Shown one piece after another: positions 21,053-32,389 of a DNA stretch of 64,000 nucleotides. The stretch covers positions 62,001 to 126,000 of the forward strand of contig JANFNE010000010.1 of NCBI GenBank assembly GCA_024867545.1, given 5' to 3'. Made by a program: the position numbers and the translations under genes. Source of the stretch: Phytopythium helicoides (taxonomy: Eukaryota > Oomycota > Peronosporomycetes > Pythiales > Pythiaceae). The notes below the pieces were generated by a model. It saw only the letters and a list, made by a program, of their open reading frames with translations. It made no database searches and was not told the DNA's origin. Each line of letters begins with the position of its first letter. Position 1 is the first letter of the stretch.

Positions 21053-22414
21053 ATGGCGAGCGCCCAGGAGCTGTACGCGGGCGTAGATATTGGCGCGACG
21101 AGTGTCAAAGTGGGGATCGTGACGGACGACGGCAAAATCTTGGCGCGCGAGCAGCAGCAGTTTAAGCCCGGTGCGCATGAACCTAGTGATGTCGTGGCGC
21201 TCACGGCCGAGCTTGTAGAGCTTGCACTGGCAAAAGTGAGTCGAATGTCCACCATGGCGGCTGAAGATGGCATTTTAACGGTCGGAGCGGTTGTCTCATT
21301 CGCAGGTCAAGCTGCAAATGTGCGACCTCAAGGGTGTCGGTGTCGGCTGCCCTGGCGTTTTGCTGCCCAACGGAGTGATTCACGCGGCTGCGAACTTCCC
21401 GACGTGGAGTGGGGTGCCGCTGCAGCAATTGTTGATCGACAAACTCGGTGTGCCGGTGCGGAATGCCGATCAAGGAAGTAACTCCTGACAAAAACCTGAT
21501 AATGGTGTGCACGTCTTTAGGTTCAGCTTTGCAACGATGCAGATGCTGCCATTCTGGCCGAGCAGTGGGTCGGTGCGGCTAGCGGTGTCAAGAACTTCAT
21601 CATGCTGAGTGCGTTTGCTGTGAATTGAGTCGGTTGGTTGGAATTGAGCTGCCATAACTTACGCATTACCAATTGCAGCTCTTGGGACTGGCGTTGGCTT
21701 TGGCATCATCGCCGATGGAAAGCTTGTGCGCGGCGGCACGAACGCAATCGAGGGCGGACACATCGTAAGGGCCAATATCTGTGAGTAAACTGAGGTAGCC
21801 ACTCAATGCTAATCCTGGCGACTCTTCTAGATTGTCGAGCGCAACGGCCGCCTGTGTGGATGCTCGCAGCGCGGATGCCTTGAGGCTTACAGCTCAGCCA
21901 GTGCACTTGTCCAAGAAGTCCAAGAGCACTTGATTGCAGGTGTGTGCTGCCTCTTCATGTTGCGTTCTATGCCACTACGTTAGTTGATAGTTATCGCTGG
22001 CATGATAGGCGCAACTTCGACTTTGGCGGCGTACTCCCCGGAGGAAATCAACGTCAAGCTCATCTTCGAGCACGCAGCCAAGGGCGACCCGATGTCCGTC
22101 GAACTAGTTGCCGACGCCGCGGACCACCTGGGCTTTGCCTGTGTGACTTTTTGCAGGACGTTAGATCCTGAGGTGCGTTTTCCCCAACTTCCTTGCATCG
22201 AGACAATGATCCTGCAGCTGACTGTTTTGGTGTGAAGATGATCGTGTTGTCTGGTGGCATTGCGGAGGCAGGCGAAACGCTCTTTCAGCAGATTCGAGCT
22301 GCGCATGACAAGTATACATGGACCAAGTTCCCCAATCCCGTCAAGATTGAGAAGGCTAGAGCTGGCTACGATTCTGGCATCCTTGGTGCTGCTGCAGTGT
22401 GCCGCTTTGCGTGA
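21053..22414 (+). CDS. glk: ROK-family (bacterial-type) glucokinase
   Basis: Seven exons (21053-21235, 21306-21455, 21521-21608, 21679-21765, 21831-21939, 22009-22172, 22238-22414) splice with no frame break. The product begins with the phosphate-1 loop YAGVDIGATSVKVGIV, continues through GVGVGCPGVLL, the sugar-binding LCNDADAA (catalytic Asp), LTLGTGVGFGII (phosphate-2), and IVERNGRLCGCSQRGCLEAY, the Cys-rich zinc-binding ROK signature CGC-x3-GC. It ends MIVLSGGIAEAG and SGILGAAAVCRFA. The enzyme phosphorylates glucose with ATP as the entry step of glycolysis. ROK-type glucokinases are known in oomycetes and are bacterial in ancestry. The fully open seven-exon structure shows that error density varies along the window. 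Confidence 0.92.
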
Positions 22415-22607
22415 CTTCGTCCATTGTCAGTAGAGCGCAGCTAATCTCTAATGGAAAGAAAGAGATATTGAGTGTTGTATGCCCCTATATGCCTTGGCGC
22501 TAAACTTGATCAAGTCATGGCACGAAATCTTTTTCCAGGAATCACAGTGCGCACCACTTCGCCCTAATGGCTTCAAAAGGGGTACAGCGCTACGACACAG
22601 AGCGTGC

Positions 22608-24608
22608 TTAGTCGCTGTCGCTGTCACTGCTAGCAGCGCTGATCGCAGGACTGTCTCCGCCATCACCACCGGCCTTGTCACTCTTCTTCGCTGGGGGAGA
22701 AGGCGGCGGTGTGCTGGACTTGCCCTCATCCTCGGCCGATCCCGCTGATTCGTCTGTGGTAGCCGCCTTGCTCCCACTGCTCTTTGATCCTGTTCGCCGA
22801 CGCTTATGCTCTTTGGTGTGCTCGTCGTCGTCAAGAGTGTCATCATACAAGCCGCCATATGCAAAGTTGATGAGCGTTCGTCGCTCTTTCTCGCCTTCCG
22901 AAAACTCGCGACGACGCACGATCGCACCACGGCGACGCTTTTCGTCATCGTCAACCTGCAACAAAAGAGCATGGGCACGTCAGCATAACCATTGAGGCAA
23001 CCGTTGGAACCGATGTGGAACCCCACCTTGGTCTTCTTGAGCTGAACACGATACATGAGTTCGCTGTACGTAAACTCGTTCGACTCCGGGTTGAATATAA
23101 ACACGCAGTGCTGCGAGTCGTCCTTCGTTTGGCTCTGCGCATAGAATTTCCCTAGTTAAACCTCGAACGCACACGAAATTTATCTAAGAAAACCCAACCA
23201 CAAAACTTACGCTCTCGAGATTCTCCGTGGAGAGTTGGTAGTCGCGGAAGTACGAGAACTTCTCTGCGTCGTGTGAGTTCTGCGACGTTGTGCGATAGAA
23301 GTTCGTTAGACCAGACAAGTATAAGCAATATCCAAGTGCATATTGGACATACCTCATCGTCAACGCCAGAAGTAGGGAGCAAGATGGAGCCGCTCGTGAC
23401 ATCTCCAACACGCTTCTTCGTCGAAATGCCAGTAAGAAGAGCACGGGTCTCACGCTCCTTGATGCTCTTGGATTTGATGTCACTTGACGGCAAAATGTCA
23501 TACGACTACCAAGGAGATAAGGAGGAAATCATTAGAGCTAGATACATCGTGGCATAAACGAGAAGAACCACGTACCAAAATGGCGTACTTGTTCGCTGCC
23601 AAGACTTGGTCGGGAAGCACATCCCAAACCTTAGCAATCTTGAGCTTCTTATTGAACGGATGAACGAGCGTCTTTGGATCGTTGATATCGCGGAACGACG
23701 CCTCAGCACGATCCTCGAGCGTCTGGGCAACAATCTCGGCCAGAGCATTCTCAGTTCCTTCGCGCAGGGCACTCTGGATCTCAACTTCGCTCTTGAACTG
23801 TATTAAACGCAAGACAACAACGGTTAGTTAGCACCATTCCTTTGCAGCATTATGTTATTCTGTAAAAGCGTACCTTGTGGACAGCGTCGTACAGATCTGT
23901 GCCCATGTACTCAGTTCTGCGCAACCAAGAGACGGCGGGACGGGCCTTGGAGCGGCCGCCCTTGGCCTTCTCCTCCTTCATCATAAGAGCCTGCTCGTCG
24001 CCCACTTCCAGAGGCTCTGGCTTTTCCGGAACTGGGTAGATCTAGATGTTAGAACTGTTGCTGCCTGAGAAGTGATGCTAAAGACTCCCACACACCTTCG
24101 TACTTGGCCGGGTCGATGAGGTCAATCATGAGTCCTAGCGTCGCGTCCTCGTGCACCTCGTACGCGTAGTCCATCTCGAGCGAGTTTGGCTTGTACTTGA
24201 TAAGCCTAGGGAGTAGATTCAGCATGCGTTGGTCAGTCGAAATCCAACGCAACAAGCAGCAACGCGCGTGCGCCGCACCGCTCGCGCTCGTGCGGGTACT
24301 GCAGGAACTTGGTGTCGAACGGCAGGTCCGGCAGCGAGTTGCGGAACTCGAGGTTGGCGAGGAACTCGGACTGCTTGCCCAGCAGCTGGCGGCGCTTGGC
24401 CTGCGCGTGGCTCTCGAGGATCATACGCGTGTGGTCGCGGCGCGCCTTTGAGCTTGTCCTCCTTGTACTTGGCCACCTTCTTGCGCTCCAGCTCATAGCG
24501 CGCGCGCTCCTCGGGCGTCGCGTCCTTCCCGGGAGGTGCGCGGCGCCTGCGCTCCTCATCCTGCTCGGCCGCCGCGCGAGGCGCCGTCGGGGCCGCGATC
24601 TCCGCCAT
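22608..24608 (-). CDS. paf1: RNA polymerase II-associated factor 1 (PAF1 complex)
   Basis: Eight exons starting at 24608. Diagnostic segments are FRNSLPDLPFDTKFLQYP (24300-24350), LGLMIDLIDPAKYE (24110-24150), VSWLRRTEYMGTDLY (23900-23940), VEIQSALREGTENAL, HCVFIFNPESNEFTYSEL (23050-23110) and an acidic Ser/Asp tail ending SDSDSD, all in the order of human PAF1. PAF1 is the scaffold of the Paf1 elongation complex, which couples transcription to H2B ubiquitination and H3K4/K36 methylation. Introns are 56-78 bp; one uses the acceptor TACCCAG at about 24040. One single-base break lies near 24447, between the basic N-terminal helix and KARRDHTRMILES. Confidence 0.92.
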
Positions 24609-24933
24609 GGCCGCCCGCCTGCCTGCTTGCCGACCTGCCCTTTCTCCTAAACTGCCGCTTTGTATGGGGGCGCTGGTTTCCCCCTGCGGAGGTCACTACA
24701 CACAGCGCACGTCACTGAAGCGAGCGCATATCGACGTTCAACACAAAAATAGCAGACTGGACTCTGCAGCCAGATGGCGGGATGCTGTGTTGGCGTGGCG
24801 CTCATACCGCGTGTTGCCGCCGAGTGGTCGAGCTGACGAGCGCGTAGCGCTCTTTTCCTGCAGTCCAAGCCTCGATTCGCGCCTGCAGCGGCGACGATCG
24901 CTCGGACTCTCGCCTTCAGCTGCGCCGGTGACG
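24609..24933. promoter_or_regulatory. Divergent promoter region
   Basis: The 325-bp spacer between PAF1 (minus) and the ankyrin protein (plus) contains no recognisable gene. I saw no CCAATCAGCG box here. Confidence 0.3.
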
Positions 24934-26086
24934 ATGCGGCAGTGGCTCAAGCTCGTGGTGCACTTTCCGGTGCGGTTGGCGGCGCTCCTGACAGCTCTCG
25001 GCGCCTTCTACGCGTTCGCGCGCGTGCTGCTGGCCCACGACCTGGCACGGCACGCGCTGGACGCGCTACACCGTTGGCCGCAGCGCAAGGTTGCGAGTCT
25101 GCGCACGGTGGTGGCTACTGTCTGCCTCCCGCTCGTTGTTTTCGTGGCAGCAGCAGCAGCGGCGATCGGGGCAGCGTACCTCGGCAACGCTGCAGGACCG
25201 AGTGGAGCTTCTGTACGCGCTACTGCCTCTTCCTCTGCTGTTTTCGAGACGCTGGCCTAGAGTTGTTGGACTTCCGGCGTACGCGTTCCTGGTCGCGCTG
25301 CATGAGGCCGTGACCTCGTTTAACTGCGGTGAGAGGCAGCAGAGCGCGGCGGCTCGGGTCATCCACGCGGCGGTTTGGAACTTTATCCTGCCGGTGCCGT
25401 ACAGTGGTGAAGGACTAGCAGCGCGCTTATCAAGCTGGGTCATGGAGCTGCTACCGTTCCCGCATTGGGCCGGCGCGCTCATCGAATGCACTCGTCTTAC
25501 GGCTGAGCTTATCATCGCTGCTTGTACTTGCGCGCTATACGCCATTGCCCTCTTCTGTCGCGAGCCCCACAACGGTACGACATGCGTTGAATTGGGCTCA
25601 TGAATGCACCAATGATGGTGAATTGTACTAACACGCAATATCTGTATCAGACGGTGATGAGCTAAGAGAGGCTGCTCGAAACAACGATATGATGCGGATG
25701 AAGCTGCTACTTGCTCGCGGTGTTAGTGCTGACGCTACTTCGGAAGATGGATCGACTGCGCTCCATGTATGCGCACAGCAGGCTTTGGCCAAGGGTGCTC
25801 AACTCCTGCTGGACCATGGAGCTGATCCAAACTCGCGTGACCTGTTGGGCTTTACACCGCTTCACTGGGCGGTCAGTTGCGGCGTGAAGAAACGTCAACG
25901 TCGAGCCGCCTCGATACCATCCGCGTCTTGCTGCGCCACGGCGCGGACCCAAAGCACTGTGCTGTAAGTGGAACTACGCCCTTCGCAATTGCGGTTCGAA
26001 AGGAGAATGAGGCCGCGCTCGAAGCGATCAAAGAGGTGATTGGCTCAGAACAAATTGAGCGGTTGGCATCGGCGTTGAGTGGGTAG
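24934..26086 (+). CDS. Membrane protein with C-terminal ankyrin repeats
   Basis: The N-terminal third is hydrophobic, with spans near LAALLTALGAFYAFARVLL, CLPLVVFVAAAAAAIGAAYL and a later LIIAACTCALYAIALFC. After an intron (about 25574-25651, acceptor TATCAG) come ankyrin repeats: ELREAARNNDMMRMKLLLAR, DGSTALHVCAQQALAKGAQL, LLGFTPLHWAV and DTIRVLLRHGADPKHCAV. Ankyrin repeats bind proteins, so this may tether a partner to a membrane; the target is unknown. Frame breaks lie at about 25150-25190 and 25877. No ion-channel or palmitoyltransferase (DHHC) motif was found. Confidence 0.65.
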
Positions 26087-26166
26087 GCACGTGCTGTACC
26101 AACAACTATAGAGGCTATCGATTCTGCATCGTCCCCGTATAATAATTATGTTCCTTTCAAGGCATT

Positions 26167-29005
26167 TCATCGACTGCTAAACCCAGTAACGTCCATCTGG
26201 ATGACCATTCGCAGGACTTCGTCCAGCTCTTCCCGCGTAGAATAAACAGGCAAATCGAGCCTATTCAAGCAGGTACTTGCATGGGGAAGGCTTGAGTAGT
26301 CGTTCGACGGTGCCTTCCCAAGTTGAATTGTAAATCTCTGGATGTCGCCATCCATACCCGTGAGGCCCTACGTAGTTGCACAATCACATGTTGGCAATCA
26401 GTTCACAAAAGAACACATAGCTTCCAAAGCAAGCCTGTACAAACCTTGAAACCCTCGACGGGCACCCCGGTCGATCCTGTGACATATTGCAACAACCGGC
26501 TTCGCTCTTGCTGCGAAAATGACTCGACAATCTCCCAAAACCAGTCGACCACAAGAGCCTCGCGGTCCGGAAACTGTCCGCCAAGAGTTCGAACATCCGT
26601 ATGCGCCTTCCAGTCAGCCACATCAATGTCTGGAAGCCCTGACAGAAAGAGCTCTAGTTCCTTGTAGTCGAATACATGCAGAACAGTATCGTCGATTACC
26701 GAGCGCAAGCCCGCTAGAAGGCTCGCCACTTCAGCGTCGACGCTGTCGCACAAGTAGTACTGCAGTACCTTAGCAACATACACGTGCTTGTTCCCGTCGT
26801 GCAGAGATACATTGCTTCCGTTCGGAATCAACTGGTGTCCCTCAATTGTGAAGTTTAGGCCGAGGGAGTTTGTATTGTCGTTCTCAAGAATCCAGACGAG
26901 GCTCGAGTACACCGTCTCGTCAATAAGCTGTAGATCGCCAACACCAAAAGGCGCTCCAAGAATATGCTTCAACAATGGGATGCTCAAACGGACACTCAGA
27001 AGCAGTCCTTCGAGCACAGCCTTGCCAAGAATCTTGCCGAAGAAATGAAACATCTATGCAAATACGGTCATCACACAGTCAATCTCATCGCACAGAACTG
27101 ATCTTTCGAATTCAGGGAAGATCGTACCTCCATTCGCTCTGGCGATCGTCCACCGTTACGATTAATCCAGTAGCCGTGATGATAGGCAGAGTTCGTTGTA
27201 ACAAAGAGCCCGCGCGACTCTTTGAAGATTTCTTGGCACAGCAGTTGCATCCACTCTCGAAGAATCCCACCTCCATCAATTCCAGGCTCGTCGACAAAGT
27301 CTACTCGTAATCGGCGACGTAGCATCATTGCAGAGGATTTTGAGAGGAGCTGAACAGACTCGTCGAGCACACTCTCTCGATGAATGTCTGTGAAAAACGG
27401 GGGTTTAGAAGAAGAAATCGACGCATTCCCAGTGTACGAAACTCACGCATCGTGTAGAATCCATCGACAATAGAGGAACACGTTTTGAGAGAATACTGGT
27501 AAATCCATTTCGCTTTCTCGGCGAATGTCGAACCCGAAATTCTCTACACACATATAAAATGGTTAACTATTGCTTGACATGTGGGTACACAGCAGAATGT
27601 CCTACCATCATATCACGAGAGTATTTGCGCTTGGTGATGACCTGCTTCCTCTAAAGTATGAGCAAAACAAAAATCAGCGAGGTGTTGGTAATCGGTACCT
27701 CCACTACAACGCAAACCTGCGAGCTTCCACACAGCAACATTTCCACGCTCATCATCTCGGACAAATCCTGTTCCCGGCGTCAGCACGAACATCTCCATCG
27801 CGCTGCTATCGGACACCACGAAGGATGACTCTTGAGATAAAAATGATGCGGCCGAGCTACTTGGTCGACGCATGCGAGGTCTTCGATATGTCTGTGGAAT
27901 ATTCTTTGCGAGTATAATTGTTCCCTGTAGTGCTGGGTTCTCCTTTATGGTGTCGTAGGTAAGCCTCACCTACAGGAAGAGCATTTTAGTGGGAGCTACT
28001 GTTCACGCAAACTAAAGTAATCAAGAACGCACCCATCTCACGCGACCCCCACCAAGAGACCGTTTCCAGCCATGTCTGTCGATCGCCACTTGCTGCCGAT
28101 CACTTGGAGCCAAGCTTAGGGAATGGTGTCGACTGAGGTGGCTAGCCAAGTACTGCTTGTCTTGAAGTGTCTTCTTGAAGGACCCAACTGGGGAGGCTAG
28201 CAGGAAGAAATGGGAGGTCGTAGCCGACATGTCGGTATCGATTTGAGCTTCCAGCTGATCCAAGTTGCTGTCTTTGGCATCGGTTGCTGCTGTATTTTCT
28301 GTAGTCGCGCACTTCTTCTGCAATGGTCGAGGATCACAATCGTAAGGTAACAAGCATGGCGGGCCATGAAGCGATCATCTTACCTTGACGGATAGAGCCG
28401 CATAGCACACAACTCGACTGGAGCTCATCGTTCGTGTGAAGGCACACTGTGCACTTCCATGCTGATGCACTGTCATATCGGATATCAGCAGTCGTGGTCA
28501 GCTAGAGTACTTATAGTCTTGCATATTGAAGAATGTCGTCCATGACTTACGATTGCCGCTGGAATGCGCGATGCCTAGGAGTGTGGTTTGACGGTATGCA
28601 GCAATCGAGCCACGCGCGCCATGTGAAACCAAGTGTGACAACGACAATGGCCCCGCCAAGACTCAGTCCAAGCACCAACTGCAGGTTTGAGTGGTTGTCA
28701 TCCGAGTCATCGTAGTCATCATCGTCGCTGGTGTTTCGGTAGCCGTAGTCATATGCCTCGCTGCTATCGTAGTCGTCGCCCATGGCGTCGTTCGTCCACA
28801 TGAGCTGCGCACTGTACGAGTCTATGGACCAGCTCCCGACTGTCAGCGATGAGCTCGCATCTCCATCTAACTACGTCCGCAGCTCACCTGACTGAGCTTC
28901 TAAGTGTCGCTGGACGCCATCCTCGCCTCGGAAGCGCGGCGGAAGTGCAACTCCAGCCGTTAGACACAGCAGCAGCGCGCCGACGAGCAGCACCCGACCG
29001 CCCAT
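26167..29005 (-). CDS. Membrane-anchored HECT E3 ubiquitin ligase with RanBP2-type zinc finger
   Basis: Start at 29005 with a signal peptide (MGGRVLLVGALLLCLTAGVA). The ectodomain is acidic, Asp/Tyr/Ser-rich, followed by a span (LQLVLGLSLGGAIVVVTLGF, about 28620-28680). A RanBP2-type zinc finger follows (WKCTVCLHTNDELQSSCVLC, about 28405-28465). The HECT domain spans about 27370-26170: RLRVDFVDEPGIDGGGILRE, RGLFVTTNSAYHHGYWIN, FFGKILGKAVLEGLLLSVRL, and the catalytic LPHASTCLNRLDLP with the thioester-forming Cys. HECT ligases accept ubiquitin from E2 on that Cys and pass it to substrate. At least six introns are present; one joint near 28320 is out of phase and probably carries an error. Confidence 0.85.
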
Positions 29006-29382
29006 GGCCACAGCGTCGCGACTGGGCGCAGGACGACTAGCTCAAGGACAGGAGCGCGGGTTTCAGCGGCGTCCAGCGGCGTCCAGGCGGTCGACGGCGC
29101 AAACTGCCAGCGCCGATCGCCGCCGCGGGTTGCCGTTGTCGAGTTGATGATGCCGGTGCTGTTTGCGAAAAAATTCACTCGTATGGGGCGGTTTCAGCAG
29201 GACACTCGATTTTTTGTAGGTGCGCTTTCGACGAGAAGTGACATTATGTTCCGGACAAATCACCAGAGCGGCCCAGAAACCGGGCGGGCAGAGCATGGAG
29301 ATTGACCACATGAGAGAGCAACTGAACGGGAAGCTCAAGAAGGAATACAGTGCATTCAGGCATAATTGTGCAGCCATTCTCC

Positions 29383-29415
29383 CTATCTCTCTTTCTCTCT
29401 CTCTCTCTCTCTCTC
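29383..29415. repeat. CT dinucleotide microsatellite
   Basis: An almost pure run of CT units, interrupted once, in intergenic DNA upstream of the HECT ligase gene. Confidence 0.85.
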
Positions 29416-29500
29416 ATTCTCTTCGTGCTCGTCCTAAGACGCCGGTACAATTTACACTACTCTCCATCCGAATAGGTAGAAAAACATGGGGGCCGGACAT

Positions 29501-29540
29501 TTGTCCGTCATGGGTCTTCCAACCGAGCCATGACGGACAA
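29501..29540. repeat. Perfect 13-bp inverted repeat
   Basis: TTGTCCGTCATGG (29501-29513) is followed after 14 bases by its exact reverse complement CCATGACGGACAA (29528-29540). It could be a palindromic binding site or a hairpin. No coding frame explains it. Confidence 0.7.
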
Positions 29541-29993
29541 GCTGTGTCTTCCATCACCACAAGTCCTGGGCCCATAGATAGTTTGGGCGTGCTGCATCCG
29601 CGGTGGAGATCCGGTCGACAATCGCGTGGTCGAGCTGCGGTCGCTCGATGCCAACGCGTGAAAAACAAATCACCATCGTTGAAGAAGCATCGCCTCGCGT
29701 TCACATCCGCAGAGACGATATCGACGCCCGGTCTTAGGACAAGCCTGCGCTTGATACTCTGCTCCTGCGTTCACTCTCGAAGACTGCAGTCGTCTTCTCA
29801 CAGGAGCCGACCGCTCCAGCTGCGCTGGTCGATCGTTCATAACTTCTCTAGCCTCCACATCGGCTGGAAAAGATGGGGGAAATGGCCTCGCCATCGCGAG
29901 GAGCTGGGGTGGACCGACGGCGGCCCTATTCACGAAAATTCACTCAAATGCACTTGGGACGACACTGGGACAGGTTGAAAGCAGGCTCGGTGC

Positions 29994-31419
29994 TTAGTAG
30001 GCTTGGCAAAACTTGCGCATCGCATCGGTCGAAGCGAGCGCGCGGTTGGAGCGAATGGCGTCCACGAACGCCTGAAGCTTGTGGCGGCGGGCGTGCAGGA
30101 CGTGCTCATCAAGTTCGGGCTGCACAAAAAGCACAGCACCGCTCGAGAGGTGCGGGACCTTGGTTGACTCCATCTTCTTGGCCTTGACCTTCCTTCTTCA
30201 GCTCACGCTCGAGCTTCTGGAACTCCTCGAAGGTAGCTGTGATGTCCCACATCACCGTGGGGTTCATGTGCTTCTCCTGCTTCTTGCTAGACGGCGATGG
30301 TTGTTCGGAGATTGTGCAGTCGACACGCACGACGTAGATGTCCTGCGGCTTCTTGGCGCCAGGCATCTGCTGCGTGTGTGCCTTGCCCACACGGATCTTG
30401 GCATCGGCAAGAGAGGCCTTTGCGCGGCGGCGACGGTCACCGTAGACAACGTTCATCGATGGGTTGGGCTGCTTGAGCTGCTCAACGACGCGACGTCCGA
30501 TCAGCGGGAGGTTTGCCGGCGACTCGGGCATGCTCGACGCGCTTGCGCTGGACGAAGCACTCGCACTGGAGCACGTGCTGTCGCTGCTCTCGCTGCGTTC
30601 GAAGCGACGTCCCTTGACGGTCGTGAGGTCCTCGACACCATCAAAGAAGGCGTAGCCCATGCGCTGGCGCTTAGAGACCACGACATGGTCGGCAGTCGGG
30701 CGTCAGCGACGGCAAGCGGGAGCGCCGGCGCGACGAGGGCTGCGAGTGTAGCGAGGCGTGCTTGGCACGCTTCTTGGCCAGTCGCGCGTTCTTCTTGGCG
30801 TCCATGGCGACCATAGCGCACGACATGAACGTGGAGAACGTGACAAGCGAAAAGACGGCGCTCTGCACAAACATGGCGGACCACATCGAGATGAGGCGGA
30901 AGCCGAAGGTGTAGAAGCCGTAGACGGTGGCGGCGATCGCCAGGTAGCGCAGCGCGCGGCCCGAGAGCGCGCGAAGCTGCTCGCGCTGCTTGTCCGACAG
31001 CAGCGTCAGGCGGAAGCCAGGGAACTGGAGCACGATGAGAGGCGACGCGAGGCCGCTCATCGGCGGCTGTGCGCTCGATCTGCATTGGCAGCATGGCGGA
31101 AGTCGACCCGAAGGCAAGCTGGACGCCCGGGGACCGCGGCAGCGGGACGCGCAGGTCAACGGTCTGCGCGACGCTGTGAGGATCCTCGACTGAGCGCGCG
31201 GAGGGCTCGCCGCAGGCCGATAGGGAGCGCCAGGATGAGGAAGACCAGCCCCTCTGTCGCTGGACTGTGGAGCCCGTCGCGGCCCTGCGCTGCGCCAGAG
31301 AGTGGCGCGGATGACGGATGAGGTGGTGAACGAAGCGGCGCATCCCCCGGCCGAGCCTTGAAGCCTTGAAAGGCGCCGCCGGTGGGCGGAAGAGAAGGAG
31401 CCATCAGCGCCGAGCTCAT
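29994..31419 (-). CDS. Multi-span membrane protein with C-terminal PX-like domain
   Basis: Start near 31419 (MSSALMAPSLPPTGG). The protein has a hydrophobic stretch GLVFLILALPIGL, then FPGFRLTLLSDKQREQLRAL and hydrophobic spans (LAIAATVYGFYTFGFRLISM, FVQSAVFSLVTFSTFMSCAM; about 30800-30950). A Ser-rich cytosolic linker leads to a domain with IYVVRVDCTISEQ, VMWDITATFEEFQKLERELK, VLFVQPELDEHVLHARRHKL and ALASTDAMRKFCQAY, matching the strand, Pro-rich and helix plan of a phosphoinositide-binding PX domain. Frame breaks occur near 31170, 31060, 30690 and 30190. The family outside the PX-like region is unknown to me. Confidence 0.55.
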
Positions 31420-32389
31420 GATGACCGAGGAGCTGGTGACCGGGCATGGATCTTGCGCGGGCCCGAACCCGTCGACCCGGAAGCGCCGTCATGCTCCTGC
31501 GTTGGCCCACCCGCTCTTGAGATCTTGCTCCCTGTATGCTAGCGGCACACGGGCGGGTCAGTTCCTGCGCTTCAAAGTAGTCAGAACGGCAGCCCGGGTC
31601 AGTGGACTGGCTTCCAGGCGCCGTGCCACTCTCGCGATGGAGTGAGATGCGAGCCACAGGTTGCGAGCGGCAGAGTGGCCGCCGCGGCGCGCGCTGATGC
31701 ATCTCCGCGGCTTTCCCCGCCGCGAGAGACTCGCGCTGTGCCTGGTTGTACGTACGGTACGGGGCGGTTGAAGCGCTCGGTGGGTTGCAAAGCGTTCTCT
31801 TCGGCGCGGCAGAAAGCGTCGAACGCCGGCGGTGGCTGCGCGGCGAGTGCGATGGCGATGGCGGTGGCGACGACGATGGCGTCGCAGTTCCAGCGGCGGA
31901 TTCGCAAATGATGCGGCAACGAGCAGGACGACGTGGCAGAGAGAGAGAGAGATGGAGTCGAGCTGAGATCCAGGTGCTGGTGCGCGGTGTTAGGAGTAGG
32001 CGGCGTATAATGCGTGCGGATTGGAGCCGCTGGGCGTGCGGGCGCCTCCGGCGCTTGAAGCGGAACCGGCCAGCGCTTCTGCCGGATGGAATGCCTGGGA
32101 CATCTGGCCGAAGCGAACGCAACGCCGGCGTTCCTTTGCAGTGGCTTGACAAGCGTAAACTCAGCGAAAGTGTTACTCACAATCACGGTGCACCCTATGA
32201 AATGCATCGCCAATGAGCTCCTCACTGTCAAGCGCCTTATCGATAGTGTAGGTGCCTCTGCCATCATCGGCTGCAAAGATCGCGCGGCTGTCATTGTAGC
32301 GTTGGTCGCTGGATTGCGCCGCAATATGTGCTGAGCTTGTATAGTTGCAGCCTAGAAAATCTATCGAGCCTCGTGCCCAACCTGCTTTC
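31420..32389. other. Intergenic stretch without a supported gene
   Basis: It separates two minus-strand genes. A minus-strand open frame of 241 codons (31599-32324) has no recognisable domain, is low in complexity (Ala/Pro/Ser), and crosses a GA/CT microsatellite at about 31939-31955. It probably includes the promoter of the PX protein and the 3' UTR of the WDR82-like gene. Confidence 0.35.

Larger units (their letters stand above)
29006..29993. other. Long intergenic stretch
   Basis: Nearly 1 kb without a convincing gene, upstream of the HECT ligase and downstream of the PX protein (both minus strand). It contains a CT microsatellite (29383-29415) and a perfect 13-bp inverted repeat (29501-29540). 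A plus-strand open frame of 252 codons (29220-29978) runs through the microsatellite but has no protein-like features. Confidence 0.45.

Noticed and set aside
29220..29978. Plus-strand open frame of 252 codons in the HECT upstream region
   Set aside because: It reads through a CT microsatellite as alternating Ser-Leu, has no domain or conserved motif, and its codon use is unlike real genes here.
31599..32324. Minus-strand open frame of 241 codons
   Set aside because: No domain, low complexity, crosses a GA microsatellite and sits where the PX gene's promoter is expected.
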